Shown here: in pieces, positions 8,390 to 18,100 of the stretch
Position numbering within the stretch: position 1 is the first letter of the stretch
How the letters are laid out: every line of letters starts with the position of its first letter
Origin: Gemmatimonadales bacterium
Lineage (GTDB): Bacteria; Gemmatimonadota; Gemmatimonadetes; Gemmatimonadales; GWC2-71-9
Assembly: GCA_019637315.1 (NCBI GenBank)
Contig: JAHBVU010000004.1
Span: 1 to 64,000 of the forward strand
DNA: 64,000 nt
Reading direction: 5' to 3'
The notes under the pieces: generated by a model
The model's input: only the letters and a program-made list of their open reading frames with translations
What the model was told of the DNA's origin: nothing
The model's database searches: none
Program-made: the position numbers and the translations under genes

Positions 8390-10819
8390 ATGACCTACGC
8401 ACCCGAAACGATCGAGCCCAAATGGCAGCGCCTCTGGGCCGAGCGCCGAACCAACCAACCGGACCTGGACCGGGCCGAGCGCCCGTTCTTCAACCTGATG
8501 ATGTTCCCCTACCCCTCCGCCGAGGGGCTCCATGTCGGGAATTTCTATGCATTTACGGGCAGTGACGTCTATGGCCGGTTCATGCGGCTCCGGGGCCACG
8601 ACGTCTTCGAGCCGATCGGGTTCGACGCCTTCGGGATCCACAGCGAGAATTACGCCCTCAAGGTCGGCACCCATCCGGGTGTCCTGATTCCGAAGAACAT
8701 CAAGAACTTCACCCGGCAGCTGACCGCGCTGGGCGGGATGTTCGACTGGTCGCATTCGCTCTCGACCACCGACCCCGACTACTACCGCTGGACCCAGTGG
8801 ATTTTCCTGCAGCTCTATCACGCCGGGAAGGCCTACAAGAAGGCAGGGGCGGTCAACTGGTGCCCGAACTGCAAGACGGTGCTGGCCAACGAGCAGGTCG
8901 AAGGCGGCTTCTGCGAGCGGTGCGGCACGGCCGTGGAGCAGCGATTCCTGGAGCAGTGGTTCTTCCGGATCACGGACTACGCCGAGAGGCTGCTCAACAA
9001 CCTGGACGATCCGACCAAGATGGACTGGTCGGCCACGACCACGACCGCCCAGCGGAACTGGATCGGGCGGAGCACCGGCGCGGAGATCAACTTTGCCACC
9101 GGCGCAGGACCGCTCGCCGTCTTCACCACCCGCCCCGACACGCTGTTCGGCGCCACCTTCATGGTGCTGGCGCCGGAACATCCGCTGGTCGAGGCGCTGA
9201 CCACCGATGCGGAACGGGCCACCGTCGACGCGTATCGCAAGGCGGCTGCGGCCAAAGACGTGGTCAGCCGCAAGGTGGGCGACAAAGAGAAGACCGGGGC
9301 GTTCACGGGCTCGTATGCCACCAACCCGGTCAACGGTCAAGCCATTCCCATCTGGATTGCCGACTACGTCCTGATGGAGTATGGCACCGGTGCCATCATG
9401 GCGGTGCCTGGGCACGACCAGCGCGACTTCGAGTTTGCCCGGAAGTTCGGCCTCTCGATCGTGCGCGTCATCGCGGCCGACGGCGAGACCGCCGACGCCC
9501 CGCTCGAAGAGGCGCTGACGGCCACGGAAGGCGTCACCCTCGTCAACTCCGGCAGCTTCGATGGCAAAACCATCGACGACGGCGGCAGCGCTATCGTCGC
9601 CTGGCTCGAAGAGCGTCAGGTGGGCAAGGGCGTCGTCCGCTTCCGGCTCCACGACTGGTGCATCTCGCGGCAGCGCTACTGGGGCCCGCCGATTCCGATC
9701 ATCTACTGCGATGATTGCGGGCCGGTGCCGGTACCTGAGAAGGACCTGCCGGTCCTGCTGCCCGAGCTCGAGGATTTCCGGCCGGACGATTCCGGCATTT
9801 CACCGCTGGCGCGCCACAAAGAGTGGTACCACGCGCCCTGCCCGGAGTGCGGCAAGGAAGGCCGGCGGGAAACCGATGTGTCCGACGTCTTCCTCGACTC
9901 GGCCTGGTACTACCTGCGCTATCTCTCCACCGACGTCGCCGACAAGCCGTTTCATCCCGAGCGGGTCAAGCGCTGGGCACCGGTCGCGACCTACATCGGC
10001 GGCAACGAGCACGCCCTGCTCCACCTCCTCTATTCGCGCTTCATTGCGATGGTGCTCCACGACCAGGGATTGCTGCACTTCGACGAACCGTTCCGGCGCT
10101 TCCGGGCCCATGGGCTCATCATCAAGGAAGGCGCCAAGATGTCGAAGTCGAAGGGGAACGTGGTCAACCCCGACGAATACATCGCCAGGTGGGGCGTCGA
10201 CACCCTGCGGCTCTTCCTGATGTTCATCGGCCCGTTCGAAGAGGGCGGCGACTTCCGGGATGCCGGCCTGGCCGGGCCGCGCCGATTCCTGGAACGACTC
10301 TGGGATCTCGTCGGTCAGTCCGAGGGCCGGACCCTGTCCGGTGTCGAACTGCACCATGAGGTCGTGATCAAGTGGCATGCGACCAAAAAGAAGGTCACCC
10401 AGGATCTCGAGACCCTGGGCTACAACACGGCGATTGCCGCGCTGATGGAGCTCCTCAATACCCTGCGCGAGACGAACTGCTCCGAGCGGCAGATCGTCAA
10501 AGACATGATCATCATGGTGGCTCCGTTTGCTCCGCATTTTGCCGAGGAGTGCTGGAGTCGCCTGGGCTACGACACCTCGGTGTTCGATGCCGCCTGGCCA
10601 ACCTGGGAGGAAGCACTCACCATCGATTCGGTGGTGGCCATTGCGGTCCAGATCAACGGCAAGACCCGCTCGACGGTTCGGGCCGGCCGGGGTGCCTCGC
10701 AGGACCTGGTCTTGCAGCGAGTCAGAAATGACGATACCCTCAGGAAGTTCCTGGAGGGCAAAGAGGTGAAGAAGGTGATCTACGTTCCTGACCGCCTCAT
10801 CAACGTCGTCGTGATATGA
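8390..10819 (+). CDS. leuS: Leucyl-tRNA synthetase
   Basis: Class I synthetase charging tRNA-Leu; 809 residues, within the bacterial range. The HIGH-box equivalent is HVGN (48-51), the zinc-ribbon insert CPNCK...CERCG lies near 158-180, the CP1 editing domain follows, and KMSKS is at 583-587. A C-terminal anticodon-binding region and the tail VKKVIYVPDRLINVVV complete it. ATG 8390 gives the canonical N-terminus; the frame is open 114 codons further upstream, over the divergent chemoreceptor. There is no obvious ribosome site; a TTTTAT hexamer lies 6 bases before the ATG. The stop overlaps the next start (ATGA). Confidence 0.97.
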   Translation: MTYAPETIEPKWQRLWAERRTNQPDLDRAERPFFNLMMFPYPSAEGLHVGNFYAFTGSDVYGRFMRLRGHDVFEPIGFDAFGIHSENYALKVGTHPGVLIPKNIKNFTRQLTALGGMFDWSHSLSTTDPDYYRWTQWIFLQLYHAGKAYKKAGAVNWCPNCKTVLANEQVEGGFCERCGTAVEQRFLEQWFFRITDYAERLLNNLDDPTKMDWSATTTTAQRNWIGRSTGAEINFATGAGPLAVFTTRPDTLFGATFMVLAPEHPLVEALTTDAERATVDAYRKAAAAKDVVSRKVGDKEKTGAFTGSYATNPVNGQAIPIWIADYVLMEYGTGAIMAVPGHDQRDFEFARKFGLSIVRVIAADGETADAPLEEALTATEGVTLVNSGSFDGKTIDDGGSAIVAWLEERQVGKGVVRFRLHDWCISRQRYWGPPIPIIYCDDCGPVPVPEKDLPVLLPELEDFRPDDSGISPLARHKEWYHAPCPECGKEGRRETDVSDVFLDSAWYYLRYLSTDVADKPFHPERVKRWAPVATYIGGNEHALLHLLYSRFIAMVLHDQGLLHFDEPFRRFRAHGLIIKEGAKMSKSKGNVVNPDEYIARWGVDTLRLFLMFIGPFEEGGDFRDAGLAGPRRFLERLWDLVGQSEGRTLSGVELHHEVVIKWHATKKKVTQDLETLGYNTAIAALMELLNTLRETNCSERQIVKDMIIMVAPFAPHFAEECWSRLGYDTSVFDAAWPTWEEALTIDSVVAIAVQINGKTRSTVRAGRGASQDLVLQRVRNDDTLRKFLEGKEVKKVIYVPDRLINVVVI

Positions 10820-11085
10820 TCAGCGCCATGACCATTATCCGTGAAGCGCGGCTGCGGCCGGAATACTCAGACCTCTATCCCGAAATCGAGGCGGGGGCCT
10901 GGCTGCCCGCCTCTCAGGTCGGCGCCACCATTCTGATGAGCCAGCTTCGCGCGGCCCACCCCAAGCGGCTCGGCGATCGACTCCTGCCGGAAGATCATTT
11001 CGATTTCCGTGGTGGCCAAATCCGTGGCGGCGCCACCGAGCTCAGGACCCGGGACGGCGAGTCCGGCGTTTCGCTCGAGCACTGA
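10816..11085 (+). CDS. Small conserved-looking protein coupled to leuS
   Basis: 89 residues (85 if ATG 10828 is used). The ATG overlaps the leuS stop as ATGA, a classic translational-coupling arrangement. The protein is soluble, with a central segment on the pattern LPASQVGATILMSQL and a charged C-terminus (EDHFDFRGGQ). I do not recognise a domain. It is followed 10 bases later by an acetyltransferase, so leuS, this gene and the acetyltransferase probably form one transcript. Confidence 0.65.
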   Translation: MISAMTIIREARLRPEYSDLYPEIEAGAWLPASQVGATILMSQLRAAHPKRLGDRLLPEDHFDFRGGQIRGGATELRTRDGESGVSLEH

Positions 11086-11095
11086 CGTCGTGAGC

Positions 11096-11608
11096 ATGAG
11101 CATCGATTCCGGGGGGCTGCGGTCCGCGGGCCCCCCGACGATTTCGCTGCGACCCGCCCGAGCCGACGACGAGTCGTACCTGCTGGGGCTCACCGGTCGC
11201 CTGGCGTCCTTCCCGCTGCCCGGCTGGCGAACGGCTCGGGAGATCGACGTCGCTGACCACCCTGCCCTCCTGGCAGCCCTGCGCGACCCCGACCCGACGA
11301 CCCTGTTGCTCGTGGCCGAGCTGAATGGCACCCGCCGCGGCTACATCTTCGTCACCAGCCGGGTCGATTTCTTCACGGCAGCCCCGCACGGCCACATCGA
11401 AGTGCTGGCGGTCGAGGCGGATGCCGCGGGTCAGGGAGTTGGCAAGGCGCTGGTCAACGCTGCAGAGGAATGGGCGCGAGGGCGTGGCTACGGATCGATG
11501 ACGCTCAACGTCTTTGCCCGCAACATGGCTGCCCGTGCCGTGTACGATCGGCTCGGCTACGAACAGGAAATGGTGCGATACCGCAAAGGCATCGACGAGT
11601 CGCCTTGA
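11096..11608 (+). CDS. GNAT family N-acetyltransferase
   Basis: 170 residues. The acetyl-CoA pyrophosphate-binding motif A is seen as VLAVEADAAGQGVGKAL (about 103-119), followed by LNVFARNMAARAVYDRLGY typical of motif B; the C-terminus YRKGI is common in amino-acid/protein N-acetyltransferases. The substrate cannot be told. ATG 11096 is chosen because longer readings overlap the previous gene; GTG 11090 is an alternative. It ends before a strong hairpin shared with the convergent cold-shock gene. Confidence 0.85.
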   Translation: MSIDSGGLRSAGPPTISLRPARADDESYLLGLTGRLASFPLPGWRTAREIDVADHPALLAALRDPDPTTLLLVAELNGTRRGYIFVTSRVDFFTAAPHGHIEVLAVEADAAGQGVGKALVNAAEEWARGRGYGSMTLNVFARNMAARAVYDRLGYEQEMVRYRKGIDESP

Positions 11609-11644
11609 GGCCCGGTCGGGGCGGAGAGTGGGCTGGATAACGTG

Positions 11645-11679
11645 AAGCGGCCGGCCCGTCGATGACGGGCCGGCCGCTT
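11645..11679. terminator. Bidirectional terminator hairpin
   Basis: A perfect 16-base inverted repeat (11645-11660 and 11664-11679) with a 3-base loop, very GC-rich, followed by only two or three T on either strand. It lies between the convergent acetyltransferase and cold-shock genes. Confidence 0.75.
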
Positions 11680-11697
11680 TCACCATGAAGCCGATCG

Positions 11698-11904
11698 TCA
11701 GATCTTGGTGACGTTCTCGGCGGCCGGGCCCTTGGCGCCCTGCACGATGTCGAACTCCACCCGCTCGCCTTCGGCAAGCGAACGGAAGCCCTGAGACTGG
11801 ATGGCCGAATGATGCACGAAGCAATCCTTCTGACCGTTCTCGGGGGTGATGAAGCCAAAGCCCTTCGCGTCGTTGAACCACTTCACGGTGCCGGTCGTAC
11901 GCAT
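11698..11904 (-). CDS. cspA: Cold-shock domain protein (CspA family)
   Basis: 68-residue single OB-fold RNA/ssDNA chaperone. RNP1 is KGFGFI (14-19) and RNP2 is FVHHS (29-33); the start [16 protein letters not shown] is classical. It binds nucleic acid and melts RNA secondary structure in the cytoplasm. An AGAGGG ribosome site precedes the ATG. Upstream is a 338-base gene-free region with a candidate promoter and three dyads, consistent with a long structured leader as in other csp genes. A strong terminator follows. Confidence 0.95.
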   Translation of the reverse strand: MRTTGTVKWFNDAKGFGFITPENGQKDCFVHHSAIQSQGFRSLAEGERVEFDIVQGAKGPAAENVTKI

Positions 11905-12129
11905 TTCCTAACCCTCTTTGTTGTTGTAATCGGATGCGGACAAGCCGTACGAACCGACTACGTGTTGTTCGTGAGCAGTGCCTCACGATGCATTTACTGC
12001 CTGATTGAGACGTGTTCCGAACGGAACCTTCCAGCTGCCTGGGACAACCAGCAAAACAAGGGGCTCAGCCTGTTGGCCGCGCCCCTACATCATGTTCGGC
12101 TTGGATGTGGCATACATGCGGAAATGGTC

Positions 12130-12149
12130 GTACCGTGTCGCAACGGTAC
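12130..12149. promoter_or_regulatory. Dyad in the csp upstream region
   Basis: Inverted repeat GTACCGT, 6 bases, ACGGTAC. On the minus strand it covers the expected transcription start downstream of the candidate csp -10 box, so it could be an operator or form a hairpin at the 5' end of the leader. Confidence 0.35.
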
Positions 12150-12178
12150 ACAGTAACACCTAGGTGCGTAAAAATCAA
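12150..12178 (-). promoter_or_regulatory. Candidate csp promoter
   Basis: Minus strand: -35 TTGATT (12173-12178), 17-base spacer, -10 TACTGT (12150-12155). The spacer contains the 10-base palindrome CACCTAGGTG (12157-12166). Transcription from here would give a leader of about 235 bases before the csp ATG. The remaining 11905-12129 shows no gene and is less GC-rich than its surroundings. Confidence 0.45.
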
Positions 12179-12182
12179 TAGC

Positions 12183-12202
12183 TTGGGTGTGACCACACCC
12201 AA
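12183..12202. promoter_or_regulatory. Operator-like palindrome upstream of the csp promoter
   Basis: TTGGGTGTG, 2-base spacer, CACACCCAA: a perfect 9-base dyad located just upstream of the candidate -35 box. Its size and position fit a dimeric regulator site. It also lies 41 bases past the 3' end of the FMN reductase gene, so a transcription-ending hairpin is possible. Confidence 0.45.
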
Positions 12203-12242
12203 TTAAATCCCGGGTAACCGAGTCCCCGATTGACCGGGTCGA

Positions 12243-12809
12243 TCACGACCGGCCCGGGGCCGGGTTCCGCTCGATCCAGACTGCGAAGGTGGCAAGAAAT
12301 CGGGTCAGCAGGGCGCGGGTCGAGTCTTTGGTCAGTGCCCCGGATTCGTCGAGCAGGTCGGCAACACCGCCCAGGTAGATCTCGGGCTGGGCCAGGGTCG
12401 CGACGTTTAGGTGGGCAAGAACCTGTCGCAGGTGATGATGCGCACCAAAGGCACCCAGCGCACCGGGCGAGACACTGACGACCGCCCCGGGCTTCCCGTC
12501 CCAGGCCCCCTGCTTGGCGGGGCGCGATCCCACATCGAGTGCGTTCTTGAGCGCGCTGGGAATCGACCGGTTGTATTCAGGGGTGACGAAGAGCAGCGCA
12601 TCGAGGGGCTTGACCCGCTCGCGAAAAGCCGTCCACGCAGCTGGCGGATCGGCCCCATCGAAATCCGGATTGTAGAGTGGCAACTGCCCGATCTCGACGA
12701 CTTCCAGTGACAGGTTCCCGGGTGCCAGCTCCGCCAGCACCCGAGCGACTTTGCGCGTATGGGCACCGCTCCGCAAGCTGCCAACGAAGACGCCGACGGT
12801 TCGGGTCAT
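12243..12809 (-). CDS. NAD(P)H-dependent FMN reductase family protein
   Basis: 188-residue flavodoxin-fold oxidoreductase. The FMN phosphate loop is GSLRSG (10-15) and the second signature is TPEYNRSIPSALKNALD (76-92). Relatives reduce FMN, quinones, azo dyes, nitro compounds or chromate using NAD(P)H in the cytoplasm. The ATG overlaps the stop of the efflux adaptor by 4 bases, making this the last gene of the RND efflux operon. That context suggests a redox-active or aromatic substrate for the pump, but this is inference. Confidence 0.88.
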   Translation of the reverse strand: MTRTVGVFVGSLRSGAHTRKVARVLAELAPGNLSLEVVEIGQLPLYNPDFDGADPPAAWTAFRERVKPLDALLFVTPEYNRSIPSALKNALDVGSRPAKQGAWDGKPGAVVSVSPGALGAFGAHHHLRQVLAHLNVATLAQPEIYLGGVADLLDESGALTKDSTRALLTRFLATFAVWIERNPAPGRS

Positions 12810-13867
12810 TGCTGCGGCGGCACCACGGTCCGCAGCGGGCGCTCGGTCACGATCAGCGCAGACTGCGGCGTCAGCCGCTCGGCGCCACCAACCACGACTC
12901 GATCGCCGGGATCGATCCCGCTCAGGATCTCGACGAAACCAGGCGTCCGCACCCCAAGCGTTACTTCTCGCTGCTCGGGCTGCTCACCCTTGACGACCCA
13001 AACGACGGTGCCGCGGGGCAGCGCAAGGATCGCTTCCTCCGGAACCACAACGGCATTGTCCCGGCGCATCGTTTCGAGACGGACCTCGATGAACATCCCG
13101 GCCGCCAGCTCCCGCCGCGGGTTCGGCACGACCGCCTTGACCGTGATGGTGCGGCCCGGCAGCTGCACCTGCGGGTCGACAAAATCGACCCGGCCCGTAA
13201 AGACCCTGCCCTGCAGCGCGGCGACGTTGAAGCTGACCGTCTGGCCAACCTTGAGACGCTCGGAATACCGCTCGGGAATCTGGAACGCCGCCCGCTGCGG
13301 CGAGATGGTCTGCAGGGTGATCAGTCGGGTGTTCTGGGTCACGTAATCGCCGACGCTGACGAACCGGGCCCCGGCAACACCTGCCCAGGGCGCCCGAACC
13401 ACGGTGCGATCGAGCCGAACCTTGAGCAGCTCGAGTGCTGCCCGCGCACTGCGTGCACTCGCCTCCGCACGCTCGACGTCGGCGGGCGCTGCGGCCTTCT
13501 CGGCCAGCAACTGATTGGTGCGCGTCAGCGCCTGCTCGGCCAGGTCGCGGTTAGCCTCGGCCTGGGCCACCTGGGCCTTGAGCTCGGCGTCGTCGACCTT
13601 GAAGAGCGGCGCCCCTGCCGCAACCGTGGCACCCTCGTGCACGAAGATATCGATCAGCCGCCCATCGACATCGGGACGAAGCTCCACCGACTGCATCGAC
13701 TCGATCTGACCGGTCGCGGTAATCGCATCGATCACCGTTTCGGACCGCGCCTCCGTGACTTCGACCGGAACCGGGCGTCCCGCCCGACCACCGGTCGCTG
13801 CGGGGGCCTCATTCTTACAACCCAGAGCAATCAATGCTACGGGCAGCAACAACCAATATGCTCTCAC
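12806..13867 (-). CDS. RND efflux periplasmic adaptor (membrane fusion) lipoprotein
   Basis: 353 residues. The lipobox LIALGC places the lipidated cysteine at residue 17. Then come the HlyD-like lipoyl halves (VDGRLIDIFVHEGATVAAG; VRAPWAGVAGARFVSVGDYV) around a coiled-coil hairpin (about 100-150), and beta-barrel and membrane-proximal domains. It links the inner-membrane RND pump to TolC. GTG start, 1 base after the TolC stop. The order pump, TolC, adaptor is the reverse of the more common adaptor-first layout. Confidence 0.93.
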   Translation of the reverse strand: MRAYWLLLPVALIALGCKNEAPAATGGRAGRPVPVEVTEARSETVIDAITATGQIESMQSVELRPDVDGRLIDIFVHEGATVAAGAPLFKVDDAELKAQVAQAEANRDLAEQALTRTNQLLAEKAAAPADVERAEASARSARAALELLKVRLDRTVVRAPWAGVAGARFVSVGDYVTQNTRLITLQTISPQRAAFQIPERYSERLKVGQTVSFNVAALQGRVFTGRVDFVDPQVQLPGRTITVKAVVPNPRRELAAGMFIEVRLETMRRDNAVVVPEEAILALPRGTVVWVVKGEQPEQREVTLGVRTPGFVEILSGIDPGDRVVVGGAERLTPQSALIVTERPLRTVVPPQQ

Positions 13868-13868
13868 A

Positions 13869-15143
13869 CTAATCCCCGATCTCGGTAAATCGACGGCCGA
13901 TCAAGACTTCGAGCCCCGCCTGGGCCAGGCGCGTCGCATAGCGGGACTGGACCAGCTCGGCTTGTGCCTCGGTCAACTGACTTTGCGCATCGAGCAGATC
14001 CAGGATCGTGCTGGCGCCGGCACGGTACCGCGCCTGCTGAACCCGGTAGTTCTCCTCCGCCACCCGAACACCCTGCTCGGCAAACCGGCTGGCCGCACGC
14101 GCCGTCCGATGCGCCTCATACGCCTCCGTGATATCCGCCTCGGCCGCCCGCTCGAGATCTTCTCGAACCGCCCGCGCAATATCGTTCGCGGCCCGAGCGC
14201 GGCGAACCGCCGTTTCGCGATTCAGGTTGTCCCAGATCGGCAGCGAGATCTGAAGGGAAATCGACCCGCGGTCGATCCCGGTCGGTGGAAAGGCGTCCCC
14301 GAACTTGGTGTATGACCCGACCAGGTTGGCCTGCGGCAGATAGGCTGCGTTGCGCGCCTTGACGAGTGCCTGGGTCGCTCGTTCGTTGCCGCGCGCCATC
14401 CGGTACTCCGGGCCCTGCTCCAGCGCGAGCGCCAGCGCGGCCGGGACCGTAATCGGAAGTTCCGACGGCAAGGTCGAGTCGAGCGGCGCAGCATCCACCG
14501 CGCCCCGCTGACCAATCCGGCGACCGAGCTGCAGGCGGGAAACCGCCAGCTGCGCTTCTTCCCGCAACAGTGCAACCTGTGCCCGGTTGACCTCGAGCAG
14601 GATCTGGAGCGAATCGGTCTGCACCACCGCACCGCTGACCACCCGCGCCCGAGCGATCACCAGCTGCTCCTGAGCCCGAGCCAGCCGCTGACGCGCCACG
14701 TCCAGCAACTCGCGTCCGCTCAAAACCGCGTAGTAGTCCCGTTCCGTGCCAAGCGCCGTGAGAAACAGCTGCTGCTGCTCACCGGCACGCGCCATTTCGA
14801 GCTCTGCCCCAAGCCGCCGGTAGTCAGCCGTCTTGCGGCCGCCCGTAAAGAGCTCGTACCGCGCCTCCACCCGCGCATTGACCGTGGTCCGCGCCGGCCG
14901 ACCGATGCCGATGTTGAACTGTTCCACGGAAAAGGCTGTCATGTCGGTCGCAACCGACAAGGACGGCGAAATGAAGGTCGTAAAGGCCGCCTTCCGCGCC
15001 CACTCCGCGGTGCTGAGCTGAGCAACAGCCGCGACATAATTGGGACTCAACCGCGTCGCGCGGTGGATGGCCTCCGACAACGTCACGCGGGGCAGCGAAT
15101 CAGACCCGAGCGCGGCCATCCCAAGCAGTACTGCTGCGATCAT
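13869..15143 (-). CDS. TolC family outer-membrane efflux protein
   Basis: 424 residues: signal peptide (MIAAVLLGMAALG), the LSEAIHRA start typical of OEP repeats, two homologous halves with long Ala/Gln/Glu/Arg-rich helices, and repeat end markers (DLLDAQSQLTEAQAELVQSR). It forms the trimeric exit duct for the RND pump. The ATG overlaps the pump stop by 4 bases (ATGA), so translation is probably coupled. Confidence 0.92.
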   Translation of the reverse strand: MIAAVLLGMAALGSDSLPRVTLSEAIHRATRLSPNYVAAVAQLSTAEWARKAAFTTFISPSLSVATDMTAFSVEQFNIGIGRPARTTVNARVEARYELFTGGRKTADYRRLGAELEMARAGEQQQLFLTALGTERDYYAVLSGRELLDVARQRLARAQEQLVIARARVVSGAVVQTDSLQILLEVNRAQVALLREEAQLAVSRLQLGRRIGQRGAVDAAPLDSTLPSELPITVPAALALALEQGPEYRMARGNERATQALVKARNAAYLPQANLVGSYTKFGDAFPPTGIDRGSISLQISLPIWDNLNRETAVRRARAANDIARAVREDLERAAEADITEAYEAHRTARAASRFAEQGVRVAEENYRVQQARYRAGASTILDLLDAQSQLTEAQAELVQSRYATRLAQAGLEVLIGRRFTEIGD

Positions 15144-18100
15144 CGAGCCTCCCCAGACACGACCGGGAGCGGCTCAGGCGCGGGCTCGGTTGCCGGCTTC
15201 CGCGAACGGGCCAGCGCCTGATCGAGCAACGAATACACAACCGGAACCAGGTACAGCGTCAGCACCATCGAGAACATCACGCCGCCCACAATGGCATACC
15301 CCAGCGGCCGGCGACTCGCCGCACCGGCACCCAGGCCGAGTGCAATCGGAGTCGCGCCAGCCGCCGCAGCAACCGAGGTCATCAGGATGGGACGGAGTCT
15401 GATCCGAGCAGACTCCAGCAGCGCAGCAGCCGTGGCCATTCCACGCGCCCGCGCCTGATTGGCATACTCCACCAGCAGAATCGAGTTCTTGGTCACCAGA
15501 CCGATCAGCAGAATCATGCCGATCTGACTGTAGAGGTTGATGGTCGACCCCGCCAGGAACAGCGTAAAGATGGCTCCCGTCACTGCAGGCGGAACGGCCA
15601 ACAGCACGGTAAATGGATGCACCAGCGACTCGAACTGCGACGCCAGCACCATGAAGACGATGATGAGCGAAAGGATGAATACGAAGTAGAGCGCACTGCC
15701 GCTTTCCTCGAGTTCCCGCGATTCGCCGGCCAACGCCACCGACGATCCGGTCGGCAGGACCTCTGCCGCCAGCAGACGCAACGAATCGAGCGCCTCACCA
15801 AGCGTGAAGTTCGGCGCGAGACTCGCGGTCATCGTCGCCGCCCGAACCCGGTTGAAGTGGTTGAGCTGGCGGGGACCCACGTTCTCGGCTACCCGGGCAA
15901 CCTGGTCGAGCTTGATCAGCTGACCACCCCGACCGCGCACCGTCAGCTCGGTCATTGCCGCCGGCGTTGCGCGCGCATCCGGCTCGAGCTGGATCATCAC
16001 GTCGTACAGCTTGTTGTTCATCGTGAAGGTGCTGATTCGCTGCCCGCCAAGCAGCGCTTGCATCGTGTTGGCCACGTCACGAACCGGGACGCCCAGATCT
16101 TCCATCCGGTCCCGCTCATACGACACCGTCAACTCCGGCTTGTTGACCCGGAGATCGGTGTCGACGTTGAGGAGTCCGCTGATCTGACGTGCTCGTGTGA
16201 TCAGGGTATCCATGGCAATGACCAGCGAGTCGAAGTTCGGATGGCGAACCACGAACTGCACCGGCTGCCCCCACCCGCCAAACGCCGGCGGATTGCTCGC
16301 AAACGCCAGCACACCAGGTACGGCACCCAGCTTGGGCTGCAGTTCCTGAATCACCTCCTGGACACTCCGCTTCCGCTCCGACCAGTCCGTAAAGCGGACG
16401 AAGATCATACCGGCGTTGACCCGACCGCCCCCGCCACCGCCGCCGAAAGCCACCATGCTGTTCATGGTGGAAATTTCGGGCACCTGGCTGATGATCTGCT
16501 CCACTTGACGCTGATACTCGTTGGTGTAGTGGATCGACGAGCCTTCCGGCGCCACGACATTGACCGTCATCATGCCGCGATCCTCCGGCGGCACGAACTC
16601 GGTCTTGAGGGTTCCGAAGACGAACCACGCCACCACCAGAACTGCGCCGACGCCGCCCAACACGAAGGCCCGCTGGTTGAGCGCGCGCGCCAGGGTCCGC
16701 TGATACCCTGTCGCCAGAGCGTTGAACCCGCGCTCGAAGGCCCGGAAGAGCGGCCCATGGTGGTGCTTGACACGCAGAACCTTGGCGCAGAGCATCGGGG
16801 TCAGCGTCAGCGCCACGAACCCGGACAGCGCCACTGCCACGGCGACGGTGATGCCGAATTCATTGAAGAGCCGACCGGTCGCCCCTTCGAGGAAGGCCAG
16901 CGGTGTGAACACGGCAATCAGTGACACCGTGGTGGCAATGACCGCAAAGGCAATTTCCCGAGTACCCCTGACTGCCGCTACGTCCGGCGGCTCGTTGAGT
17001 TCCTCCTGGCGCCGGTAGGCGTTCTCCAACACGATGATGGCGTCGTCGACCACGATACCGATGGCCAGGATCATGGCCAAGAGTGTGAGGTTGTTGATCG
17101 AGAAGCCCAGGAAGTACATCGCCGCGAAGGTGCCGATGATGGAGGTCGGAATCGCCAGGCCTGGGATGATCGTCGCCCGCACGTTTCGCAGGAAGACGAA
17201 GATGATCAGGATCACCAGAACACCGGTAATGACCAGCGTTTCTTCGGCTTCGAGAATCGAGCGTTTGACGTAGATCGAGTTGTCATACCCGATAGTCAGT
17301 GATACCCCCGGCGGAAGCTGGGACTCGATCTCTGGCACCATGGCGCGCACCCCGTCCGACAGCTCGACGAGATTCGACTTGGATTGCCGTACGATTGCGA
17401 CACCCACCGCGGGCTGACCGTTGAACCGGAAACGACTCCGGTCCTCCTCCGGACCAAGCTCGACCCGAGCAACATCGCCCAGTCTGACGATCTGCCCATT
17501 CAGGTTGGCTACGACGAGGCGGGAAAACTCCTCCGGAGTCTTGAGCTCGCCCATCGACCTGATGCTGAACTCGCGCTGCTGTGACTCGATCCGACCAGCC
17601 GGAATCTCGACGTTCCGGCTCTGCACCGCCGTCATGACGTCACTCGTGGTCAAACCGCGAGCCGCCAGCTCCGAGGCGTTGAGCCAGATTCGCATCGCAT
17701 AGCGCCGCTCGCCACGGATATCGATTCGACCAACCCCCGGGACCGTTTGCAGCGGTGTCTTGACGTATCGATCGGCAATATCGGTGAGCTGAAGCAGGTT
17801 GTAATTTTCGCCCTGCATCGTGATGAACATGATGGGCCGAGAGTCGGCATCCTGCTTGGCAACGACCGGCTCCAGGATCTCTTCGGGCAGGCGGCCCCGG
17901 ACCCGGGACACCAGATCGCGCACGTCCTGCGCCGCCAGCTCGATGTCCCGCCCGAGGTGAAACTCGAGGGTGATGGTGCTCTGCTGCTCCGAGCTTACGC
18001 TCGTCATGGTCCGAAGGCCCTCGGCCGAGGAGAGCTGCTCCTCGAGCACGTCGGTCACGGCCGATTCCATGACCCGGGGGTTGGCACCCCGAAGGGTTAC

